Source: JBMOLK01 sp049325575 (GTDB taxonomy: Bacteria; Bacillota; Clostridia; Acetivibrionales; Acetivibrionaceae). From it: a stretch of 12,352 bases of DNA. The notes below the pieces were generated by a model that was not told where the DNA came from, ran no database searches, and worked only from the letters and a program-made list of their open reading frames with translations. The stretch spans positions 1 to 12,352 of the forward strand of contig JBMOLK010000154.1 of assembly GCA_049325575.1 (NCBI GenBank). Reading direction: 5' to 3'. Within the stretch, counting starts at the first letter, position 1, and the number at the start of each line of letters is the position of its first letter. The position numbers and the translations under genes were made by a program. Shown piece by piece: positions 1 to 6,650 of the stretch.

Positions 1-82
1 TAAAAAACACTTTGATTAAAAACTCATAGTTTTGGTAGAATGTAAATTCGTCTTGGAAATTAAAACTGTTTATGGTGAAGTT

Positions 83-112
83 TTATAAAGGGGCTGCCTC
101 TTAGGCAGCCCC
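83..112 (-). terminator. Rho-independent terminator of the GH5-CBM3 cellulase gene
   Basis: A perfect 10-bp stem (90-99 pairs with 103-112) closes a 3-nt loop. It lies 15 bp past the stop codon of the minus-strand cellulase. Read on the minus strand, the GC-rich stem is followed by TTTATAAAA, a broken U-tract, so it fits termination of that gene. On the plus strand the stem is followed by TAAAAT, so it is not an evident terminator in that direction. The rest of 1-89 holds no gene or signal I can support. Confidence 0.8.
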
Positions 113-126
113 TAAAATATATTATC

Positions 127-2619
127 TTATGGTTCCACACCCCAGGACAGGTTTCCTGAAATGTAAGCTGTCACCTTGCTCCAGCTTCCGTATGTTGTTC
201 CTTCTGATTTAAATGAATAGTCGTTGGATTGATTATAGCTGCTCCAATCAGATTTTGAGAACCGCGATTGTATCTCTATACTCTGTCCAGGTGCAATACT
301 GCCTGCTGCTGTAGTAAATCCCACCTCAAGATAATAATCTGCTCCCAACTTTGGAGTGGATACCTTTATAAATTTGCCTGTTACATTTGAAGTTCCTACG
401 CTTGTCCAGTCAACATAGAAGTTCTGTGACTTTTCCCCATCTATTGTATAGTAGTATCTTATCTTGACATCAGCAAGGCTGATAGACGATGTTCCTTTGT
501 TTATAAGCTTGAATTTAGGCCCAACTCCATTGGTATAGGAAGAAGTATTGCTATTATAGAATTCCACTGCCAAACCACCGGAAATTGTTACTGGCGACGC
601 AGAAGGGGTCGGAGTAGGAACTACTGTTGCTGTTGGTGTTGCTGTTGAAGTTAGTGTTGGGGTTGATGTTGGTGTTGGTACAATGGTTGCAGTTGGTGTT
701 GATTGTGTTCCGCTTTCCGGCGAAGCTCCCCATACTAAAGCACCCTTAATATAGCCTGTTACTCTATCCCATGATGTATAGCCTGCCGCTGTAGAATTGA
801 ATGAGTAATCGTTGGACTGTTTATAGTATGTCCAGTCGGACTTGGCAATTCTAGTCTGAATTTCCAGGCTGCTTCCTGCTGCAAGTGTCCCGGCTCCGGC
901 AGTGAATCCTACTTCCAGGTAATAGTCTGCATTGGCAGCAGGTGCCGTCATTTTCACAAACCTGCCTGTAACATTGGAGCTTCCTGCGCTTGTCCAGTCA
1001 ACATAGAAGTTTTGAGACTTCTCACCGTCTATAGTGTAATAATACCTTAGTGTTACATCTGAGAGAGTTACTGGTGATGTACCCTTATTGATAATCCTGA
1101 ATTTTGGACCGATTGAGTTAGTATCCAAAGAAGTGGTTCCATTGTAGAAATCCACTGTCAAATTACCTGAAACTGTGATAGGAGTTGGCGTTGGCGAAGT
1201 CGCCACTGGTGTTTTTGTTGGTGTTGCCGTTGGCATTATTGAAGGCGACACTAGCGGTGATGGTGATGGTAACTGTGACGGTGATTGTAAAGGTGACGGT
1301 GTAACACCTGTATTACTTCCATAATGTTGGGCCACGGTTATTCCGTTCTTTCCAAGAGGAATCTTATGGTCAAGCCCTATAAATTTTCCAGTGCCATTTT
1401 GCCATAGTGAAGGCTTTAAAAGTGCATATTTTTCTTCATCCCAGGTTATAAAATCATTTTTGACAAGTCCGCCAGTATCACCGGAATTTGCATTAAAGCA
1501 CCAGAAGGTATGGTGGATTTTCTCTTCTATCATATAATCCCGTAACGCTGTCATCCATTTTTCATTATCTCCCCCATCCATAAAGCCGCCCCATTCACCC
1601 ATTAAAAGCGGAGCAATATTTTCTTCATGGATAAACGCCCAGTTGTCTCTCCAGCAGTCATTATATAATGTCTGCTGATTAAAACCTTCGTAGAACCAGG
1701 GTTGTTTGTGAACCAAAGGACCATAATCATGGGGTGAGTATACCAGCTGCTTTTGATGAATACCAAGGTCAATCGGGTAGTCCCTAACGGCCCTTAAGTT
1801 TCCGCCCCACCAATTATTATAATAATCTTTTTCATTCATTGATGCATATGTTTTTCCTTCTATAGGATATGACTCTATGCCTTCTACTAAAATTAAAACC
1901 TTCGGATTTATTGCAAGGATTTTTTTTGCCGCTGTTTCCGCAGCAGCTTTCCAGTTGTTTATATCGGCGGAATTGTCCCACTTTGCGTAAGGAGCACCAT
2001 CATACGGCTTACCGTGAGGTTCATTTTTAAGATCAAAGGCTATTACCGTATCATTGTTTTTGTATCGTTCCGCAAGCCACTCCCACACACTGTAGAAAGT
2101 TTCCGTTGTAATGGTACCGTTGTACCATACAGGATAAACATGTCCCATAGCATCTGTTTTTGCACTATGAATATCAATCATAACCTTCATACCGTATTCC
2201 CTGCAGTATTGTATTGCTGTATCGAACAGCTGCAGACTGTGCATGCCTGCCAGTTCAGGGTTTACATAAGTATTTATATTGGCTGTTGGATAAACCCCTT
2301 TTGACCATTGGTCAACAAGCTCTACAGAGATAGGAATTCTTAGAATATTTATTCCACGGTCAGCCATTGCAGCCATAGCGTTTTTCATGTTGGCACTCCA
2401 AAGGCCATCGAATGCGTTGGTGCCTGTGTTAAAACCAAACCAATTTGTCCCTGTCAACCATACCTGATTTCCATGCATGTCCACAATCTTATTGCCTTCT
2501 ACATGGAGCCAGTCATCTGTGTTATCATATGTAGTTACCGCAGCAGTTACTCCGTTAGTTCCAATAAAGGATGTCAAGAGCATTAAAATAGCCAAAATTA
2601 CACTGAGTCTTTTTTTCAT
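127..2619 (-). CDS. Secreted GH5 endoglucanase with two CBM3 modules
   Basis: This 830-residue exported enzyme should cleave beta-1,4-glucan (cellulose). Modules in order: signal peptide (1 to about 27, ending near VTAA); GH5 catalytic domain (about 30-430); Pro/Ser/Thr linker (437-482); CBM3 (483-633); second linker (634-678); second CBM3 (679-830). Visible GH5 residues are Arg94 in RIP, His151 in DIH, acid/base Glu200 in NEP, His297-Tyr299 in HDY and nucleophile Glu342 in GEWGG. The catalytic domain resembles GH5 subfamily 1 endoglucanases or cellobiohydrolases; the subfamily is inferred. There is no dockerin and no surface-layer domain, so it should act free, held on cellulose by its own CBMs. 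The start is supported by AGGAGG (2627-2632) seven bases upstream of ATG. It has its own promoter candidate and terminator. Exo versus endo action cannot be decided from the sequence. Confidence 0.93.
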   Translation of the reverse strand: MKKRLSVILAILMLLTSFIGTNGVTAAVTTYDNTDDWLHVEGNKIVDMHGNQVWLTGTNWFGFNTGTNAFDGLWSANMKNAMAAMADRGINILRIPISVELVDQWSKGVYPTANINTYVNPELAGMHSLQLFDTAIQYCREYGMKVMIDIHSAKTDAMGHVYPVWYNGTITTETFYSVWEWLAERYKNNDTVIAFDLKNEPHGKPYDGAPYAKWDNSADINNWKAAAETAAKKILAINPKVLILVEGIESYPIEGKTYASMNEKDYYNNWWGGNLRAVRDYPIDLGIHQKQLVYSPHDYGPLVHKQPWFYEGFNQQTLYNDCWRDNWAFIHEENIAPLLMGEWGGFMDGGDNEKWMTALRDYMIEEKIHHTFWCFNANSGDTGGLVKNDFITWDEEKYALLKPSLWQNGTGKFIGLDHKIPLGKNGITVAQHYGSNTGVTPSPLQSPSQLPSPSPLVSPSIMPTATPTKTPVATSPTPTPITVSGNLTVDFYNGTTSLDTNSIGPKFRIINKGTSPVTLSDVTLRYYYTIDGEKSQNFYVDWTSAGSSNVTGRFVKMTAPAANADYYLEVGFTAGAGTLAAGSSLEIQTRIAKSDWTYYKQSNDYSFNSTAAGYTSWDRVTGYIKGALVWGASPESGTQSTPTATIVPTPTSTPTLTSTATPTATVVPTPTPSASPVTISGGLAVEFYNSNTSSYTNGVGPKFKLINKGTSSISLADVKIRYYYTIDGEKSQNFYVDWTSVGTSNVTGKFIKVSTPKLGADYYLEVGFTTAAGSIAPGQSIEIQSRFSKSDWSSYNQSNDYSFKSEGTTYGSWSKVTAYISGNLSWGVEP
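130..1173 (-). repeat. Tandem CBM3 duplication inside the cellulase gene
   Basis: The two cellulose-binding modules are encoded at 721-1173 (first in the protein) and 130-585 (second, C-terminal). They align without large gaps and share long identical blocks such as RYYYTIDGEKSQNFYVDWTS, DYYLEVGFT and SNDYSF. This points to internal duplication. They are separated by a Thr/Pro-rich linker (586-720) of repeated TPT-type units, itself low-complexity DNA. Confidence 0.85.
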
Positions 2620-2971
2620 ATAGATTCCTCCTAAAATAAAATAAAGATAATAGAAATAGTACAGTTAAGTATTTATGTTAATATATTTGGCTCAATTGGT
2701 TTTTCGTATTGGCTATTAAATTTTTATTTGACAGGTGGAGATAACACAAAGTTGTGCCTTTAGATAGTTATTACCAGGCGTAACTATAGACTCCAAACAT
2801 ATGGCTTATAAAAAGATAAACTCAAAAGGGAATGGTAATACAGAATTGTACAGCTGATGAATTGAATACTACATATAATATTTCCATCCCAAACCAAAAA
2901 CAAATAATATATAAATCACTTCTTTGTATATTACATAGGTTAAGTCCGAAACATGTAACAAAGTTATCTAT
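2620..2971 (-). promoter_or_regulatory. Long 5' leader of the cellulase gene
   Basis: If the promoter at 2978-3006 is right, the cellulase mRNA starts near 2971 and carries about 350 untranslated bases. No ORF of note and no riboswitch class that I recognise lies here. One clear hairpin is visible: 2764-2770 (ATAGTTA) pairs with 2781-2787 (TAACTAT) around a 10-base loop. A second small one is CACAA/TTGTG at 2745-2756. A leader this long could host post-initiation control, mRNA processing or stabilisation, but that is inference. Confidence 0.4.
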
Positions 2972-2977
2972 AATTTT

Positions 2978-3006
2978 ATTATATTATAATTTATAGAAAA
3001 AGTAAA
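2978..3006 (-). promoter_or_regulatory. Probable sigma-A promoter of the cellulase gene
   Basis: On the minus strand, TTTACT (3006-3001, four of six matches to TTGACA) is followed after exactly 17 bp by a perfect TATAAT (2983-2978). It lies just past the mannanase terminator and reads toward the cellulase. The surroundings are very AT-rich, so a chance match is possible. Confidence 0.5.
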
Positions 3007-3070
3007 TATTTTCATTTCTTCTTCGCCTGGACTGAAGTCTATATATCTTACAAATACATTACAAAAACTT

Positions 3071-3111
3071 AAATTAAAAAAGTGGCTAAGTCCTAAATCA
3101 GACTTAACCAC
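3071..3111 (-). terminator. Rho-independent terminator of the mannanase gene
   Basis: GTGG (3082-3085) with CCAC (3108-3111) and TAAGTC (3087-3092) with GACTTA (3101-3106) form an 11-position stem with one C/A mismatch and an 8-base loop. On the minus strand it is followed by TTTTTTAATTT (3081-3071). It begins 45 bp past the mannanase stop codon. This separates the mannanase unit from the cellulase unit. Confidence 0.85.
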
Positions 3112-3155
3112 CATTTTATTGTTGTTTATTATTTACCGTTTATAAACTTATATCA

Positions 3156-5879
3156 TTAGCCTTGTTTTGGAAATACATTTATAATTTTTAAAACGTATCT
3201 CTTTAACAATGTATAATCAGTTGAATCTATGTTGCCATCACCGTTTAGATCGGCTGCATACTTATCGTCAGCAACAGGAAGATCTGTGACAATACGGAGT
3301 ATGTATCTCTTCATCAACGTAAGGTCAGTAGAATTTATATCTCCATCTCCATTAAGGTCACCAATCTTGCCTACTGGTGTAGGGCTAGGTAAAACTCCAC
3401 TAAATACTGTACATATCTTTGATGTCTGTTTTAACCCGTTTGTTCCGTTTACTATTGTATTACCCCACTCTGTCAGAGTTGTTCCTGCCCAATCCACAGC
3501 CAGATCAAGGTACTCAACACCGCCTCCGTTACCTTTCCATGACCATGCAAGCCAGCCTACATTCTTCTCCTGACAGTAATTTAAAATGGTTGCTTCATCT
3601 ACATCTCCGCTTGAATGTTTCCAGCCAAACTCTCCGATAACAAGAGCCAGTCCTTGATTTATTACTCCATCTATATTGGATTTTACCTGTGCAGCCGTAC
3701 CGCCTGAATACTCGTAAAAGTGTATTGCAAACATGGTATTTTTCAAAGTATCTGCATTAAATACATCCATTCCGTAGTCATGGATAGATTGAGGGTACTG
3801 ACCCCATCCTGCACAGTCAACCAAAATTGTGTGCTTTAGTCCTGCATTTCTTATTATAGGAATAGCTTTCTTGTAGCCTTCTGCCCAGCCTGATCCACTC
3901 CAGGAACCAAACCATTCGTTGGCGATATTGATTATAACCTTGTCTTCTTTTCCAATGAGGGCATCCTTTATTTCCACAAAGTAATTTGCAGCATCCAGCA
4001 GCGGTTGTTCCTGGTCAACTCCCAACGGGTCATGCACCTCAAGAACTGCTATCATTTTGTACTGTTCACATAGAGCCAGAATGTTCTTAACTGAATTTAT
4101 ATCATCTTTTTGCCATTTTGTTCCGTTAGAGAGAACTATTCTAACTGTATTAGACCCTGCTTTTGCCAATGCGGGTATAGTTGTTGCCAATTGATCCTTG
4201 TACCATGTATGAGCGTGGTTTACGCCTCTCATTACAAAAGGATAACCATTTGCATCAAACAGGTGGCTTCCCACTACCTTGAACTGGCCGGGCGCAGGGA
4301 TAGGTGATGGATTTGGATTATGCGTAGACCCTGCTGGTGGAGCTCCAAGACTCCAATTGGTAAATACAGTCTTGCCGCTTACCTGCTGATTGGCCATTAT
4401 CTTAAAATCAATCTTCATTACAGCATTAAGATCTGCTATTTTTGAAGTGTTCATCCAGTTGGTAGCCGCTGTTTTCCAAATAGCATCCTGAAGGCTGAAG
4501 GACACAGTCTTTGTTCTACCGGCAGGTACTGAAACTGTAGGTGACTCATGCCAGTACCAGGTTGATCCTGTGGAGATACCAAGACCTATCTGAACCTCTG
4601 TAGTTGTCGGGTTAGTAACTGTAAAGTTTACAGCCTGATGCTGTGTCCAGTTTTCGCCGGTTAATGTTGTTGTTGCCCCTGCTGCATAGTCTGCATTGTT
4701 TATGTTTTGGAAGTTTACCTCAAGACTGTTACCTGTTGATGTTACTGTAATAGTACCCCTATGATAATCTAAAGGTTTTACCCATGTATATCCTCCAAAT
4801 GTTCCTGAGCCACCATTTGTTGGTACAGGGCTTGTTACAGGTGAAGGGCTTGTTATAGGTGAAGGACTTGTAGCCGGAGTAGTACCTGGTGTTGTTGGAG
4901 AAGTACCAAATACCGAACATGTTTTGGATGTCTGCTTTAATCCGTTTAGACCGTTTACTATTGTATTACCCCATTCGGTTAAGCTGTATCCTGCCCAGTC
5001 AGTTGACAAATCGAGGTACTCAACGCCGCCTCCGTTACCTTTCCATGACCACGCCAGCCAACCTACCTTCTTCTCCTGACAGTAATTCAAGATAGTGGCT
5101 TCATCTACATCTCCGCTTGTATGTTTCCATCCGAACTCTCCTATAGTAAGAGCCAATCCCTGATTAAGTACTCCATCTATATTTGATTTTATTGTTGCTG
5201 CATCCTTACCGGAATACTCATAGAAGTGAATTGCAAACATGGTATTCTTGAGTGGATCTGCATTAAATACTTCTTTTCCGCTTTGGTGAATTGAAGCAGG
5301 ATACTGTCCCCAACCTGCACAGTCAACCAATATGGTATGAGTGAGTCCTGCATTTCTGATAACAGGAATTGCCGCTTTGTAGCCTGATGCCCAACCTGAT
5401 GCACTCCATTCTCCATACCACTCATTTGCTATATTTATTATTACTTTATCTTCTTTTCCTATTAAAGCATTCTTTATTTTTACAAAGTAGTTTGCTGCAC
5501 GAAGCAATGTTTGCTGATCATTGCTACCAGTAGCATCATGTACTTCCAGTACTGCTATCATCTTATACTGTTCGCACAAAGAAATAATATTTCTTACTGA
5601 GCTTTCACTATCTTCTGTCCACTGTCCTCCGTCGGATAATACTATCCTTACTGTATTACACCCTGCCCTTGCCAATGCCGGTATGACTGTTGCCAATTGA
5701 TCCTTGTACCAGGTATGGGCATGGTTTACACCTCTCATAACAAATTCATTTCCATTAGCGTCCAAAAGTCTGGTTCCTGATACCATGAATCCTCCGGCAG
5801 CAGTAACACCAACTGAAAACGCACTAAACACACTTACCAGTAATAAAAGTGTGCACATTAATGAAACTATTCTTTTCAT
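3156..5879 (-). CDS. Cellulosomal beta-mannanase with two GH5 domains and a dockerin
   Basis: This 907-residue exported enzyme should cleave beta-1,4-mannan. Modules: signal peptide (1 to about 28, ending TAA/GG); first GH5 domain (about 29-325); Pro/Ser/Thr linker (326-357); beta-rich module (about 358-511); short Pro linker; second GH5 domain (about 531-826); type I dockerin (about 839-905). Both GH5 domains closely resemble Bacillus alkaline mannanases (GH5 subfamily 8), for example in VNHAHTWYKD, IINIANEW and GWLAWSWKGN. Both keep catalytic glutamates: acid/base Glu153 and Glu655 in NEW, nucleophiles Glu248 and Glu750 in GEFG. The dockerin has two calcium loops (D841, N843, D845, D852; D877, N879, D881, D888), each with Ser-Thr at positions 10-11, so the enzyme should bind a scaffoldin cohesin. 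GGGAGGA (5885-5891) precedes ATG by five bases. Substrate is inferred from family; the middle module is probably carbohydrate-binding. Confidence 0.93.
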   Translation of the reverse strand: MKRIVSLMCTLLLLVSVFSAFSVGVTAAGGFMVSGTRLLDANGNEFVMRGVNHAHTWYKDQLATVIPALARAGCNTVRIVLSDGGQWTEDSESSVRNIISLCEQYKMIAVLEVHDATGSNDQQTLLRAANYFVKIKNALIGKEDKVIINIANEWYGEWSASGWASGYKAAIPVIRNAGLTHTILVDCAGWGQYPASIHQSGKEVFNADPLKNTMFAIHFYEYSGKDAATIKSNIDGVLNQGLALTIGEFGWKHTSGDVDEATILNYCQEKKVGWLAWSWKGNGGGVEYLDLSTDWAGYSLTEWGNTIVNGLNGLKQTSKTCSVFGTSPTTPGTTPATSPSPITSPSPVTSPVPTNGGSGTFGGYTWVKPLDYHRGTITVTSTGNSLEVNFQNINNADYAAGATTTLTGENWTQHQAVNFTVTNPTTTEVQIGLGISTGSTWYWHESPTVSVPAGRTKTVSFSLQDAIWKTAATNWMNTSKIADLNAVMKIDFKIMANQQVSGKTVFTNWSLGAPPAGSTHNPNPSPIPAPGQFKVVGSHLFDANGYPFVMRGVNHAHTWYKDQLATTIPALAKAGSNTVRIVLSNGTKWQKDDINSVKNILALCEQYKMIAVLEVHDPLGVDQEQPLLDAANYFVEIKDALIGKEDKVIINIANEWFGSWSGSGWAEGYKKAIPIIRNAGLKHTILVDCAGWGQYPQSIHDYGMDVFNADTLKNTMFAIHFYEYSGGTAAQVKSNIDGVINQGLALVIGEFGWKHSSGDVDEATILNYCQEKNVGWLAWSWKGNGGGVEYLDLAVDWAGTTLTEWGNTIVNGTNGLKQTSKICTVFSGVLPSPTPVGKIGDLNGDGDINSTDLTLMKRYILRIVTDLPVADDKYAADLNGDGNIDSTDYTLLKRYVLKIINVFPKQG
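3402..5795 (-). repeat. Duplicated GH5 domain within the mannanase gene
   Basis: The DNA segments at about 4905-5795 (first domain) and 3402-4289 (second domain) encode two GH5 domains about four fifths identical by eye, without obvious indels. Similarity is also strong at DNA level, for example in the segments around 3571-3640 and 5075-5145. The copies are direct repeats separated by about 615 bp coding for linkers and the beta-module. They could recombine to yield a one-domain gene. Confidence 0.9.
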
Positions 5880-5918
5880 ATTTGTCCTCCCTTATATTTA
5901 CAAAATAAAATAGACTTC

Positions 5919-5947
5919 CCAATGTATATATGAATTTAATACATTGG
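5919..5947 (-). promoter_or_regulatory. Stem-loop just upstream of the mannanase ribosome site
   Basis: CCAATGTAT (5919-5927) and ATACATTGG (5939-5947) form a perfect 9-bp stem with an 11-base loop. It would lie in the mRNA leader about 40 bases before the start codon and 28 bases before the Shine-Dalgarno sequence. There is no U-tract, so it is not a terminator. It may protect or mark a processed 5' end, or be an operator; I cannot tell which. Confidence 0.4.
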
Positions 5948-6285
5948 AGACTAATGCCATCTCTCAAAACTAAAGTAAATTAATAAACACATTAAATTCA
6001 CATAGTTTATTTCTTGTTTTCTTTATTAATGGAGTATGGGAAATCTGCAGATAGAATTACTATATAGATAAGATGACTGCTTGAACATTGGATTTTGATG
6101 GATAACAGAGAGCTATGTAGCGATAATCTTTCACTAAACTGTAATGACTACCCCATCTTTATATCTTTCCTTATTCTAATTGCTAATGTGTGCCTTCACC
6201 CCCTTATTTAGCATGATTGTGGTTAGCATCCCCCCTCTGTCAGACTTATCGAACCTTATAAATAATAATTTATACCTGTAATAAT

Positions 6286-6314
6286 ACTATACTATATTTT
6301 ATCATTTTTTTAAA
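6286..6314 (-). promoter_or_regulatory. Tentative promoter of the mannanase gene
   Basis: On the minus strand, TTTAAA (6314-6309) and TATAGT (6291-6286) are 17 bp apart and read toward the mannanase start about 400 bp away. An overlapping alternative is TTGTGA (6321-6316) with TATAGT (6296-6291) at 19 bp. Both match the consensus only partly and the region is AT-rich. The 18-bp inverted repeat at 6323-6380 abuts the -35 side. Between here and 5880 there is no ORF of note; TGCTAA-type repeats at 6181-6229 could form alternative hairpins in the leader. Confidence 0.3.
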
Positions 6315-6322
6315 GTCACAAT

Positions 6323-6380
6323 TTCATATTTGTAATATTATTTTTAGTCGTCCATTTACTTGTAATATTACAAATATGAA
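6323..6380. repeat. Perfect 18-bp inverted repeat containing a 12-bp palindrome
   Basis: Bases 6323-6340 are the exact reverse complement of 6363-6380, separated by 22 bases. The right arm contains a perfect palindrome, TGTAATATTACA (6361-6372). Its first ten bases recur at 6331-6340, exactly 30 bp away, so the same sequence is both directly and invertedly repeated about three helical turns apart. No U-run follows on either strand, so it is not a standard terminator. It lies directly upstream of the tentative mannanase promoter, which fits a regulator-binding site. Confidence 0.6.
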
Positions 6381-6393
6381 TGCTTGCTTCATT

Positions 6394-6427
6394 TTCGAAA
6401 TTAATATTGATAAAATATTAATTCGAA
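6394..6427. repeat. Second strong hairpin between mannanase and hydrolase genes
   Basis: TTCGAA (6394-6399) pairs with 6422-6427 and TTAATATT (6401-6408) pairs with 6414-6421, with one bulged A at 6400 and the 5-base loop GATAA. This gives 14 bp of stem. It is not followed by a T-run on either strand. It sits 13 bp from the 18-bp inverted repeat. Function unknown: operator, mRNA 3' structure, or remnant of a small palindromic element. Confidence 0.5.
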
Positions 6428-6540
6428 GGTCTGAACAAGTTTTATGTATATTAAACCATCAGCTGTTCCAATATGATAAAGATATGACATTAGGGAGATA
6501 GCAGGTCTTTAGTTTGATTACAGCAATTAAAAGAAAAGAT

Positions 6541-6590
6541 AAGAAAAAGGATTAAGGGCAAGCACTTAATTATCTATACATGCCTGCCCT
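6541..6590 (-). terminator. Possible terminator of the serine hydrolase gene
   Basis: AGGGCA (6555-6560) pairs with TGCCCT (6585-6590) and GCA (6562-6564) with TGC (6581-6583), with one A/C mismatch and a 16-base loop. On the minus strand it is followed by TTAATCCTTTTTCTT, an interrupted T-tract. It lies about 60 bp past the hydrolase stop codon. The large loop and broken T-run make it a weaker candidate than the other terminators here. Confidence 0.5.
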
Positions 6591-6650
6591 CAATACTTAT
6601 TATATAGCTCTGAATCTTGAATTACCTTCTTAGTCTGACATCTTTGCCGA

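Noticed and set aside
19..33. AAAACT-CAT-AGTTTT hairpin near the left edge
   Set aside because: Only 6 AT-rich pairs and far weaker than the GC-rich terminator at 90-112, which already explains the end of the cellulase gene.
1174..1311. Short repeated units in the linker DNA, considered as a CRISPR-like or satellite repeat
   Set aside because: The repeats encode a Pro/Ser/Thr linker within an open reading frame; there are no regular unit length and no spacers.
2745..2760. Octamer AAGGCACA shared by the cellulase and mannanase leaders (minus strand, also near 6191-6198)
   Set aside because: Comparing leaders of 350 and 400 nt, one or two shared octamers are expected by chance, and flanking bases do not match.
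5189..5425. Open frames overlapping the glycoside hydrolase genes on other frames and on the plus strand (for example 2014-2304, 3229-3573, 5189-5425)
   Set aside because: They lie inside strongly supported genes, lack family features and mirror codon composition of the true frames; those in the two GH5 copies recur only because the domains are duplicated.
6229..6253. Plus-strand sigma-I-like promoter: six C (6230-6235), 14 bp, CGAA (6250-6253)
   Set aside because: It resembles the ACCCCC...CGAA pattern of SigI promoters, which matters in cellulosome regulation, but it points away from the mannanase into a region without any plus-strand gene. Probably chance.
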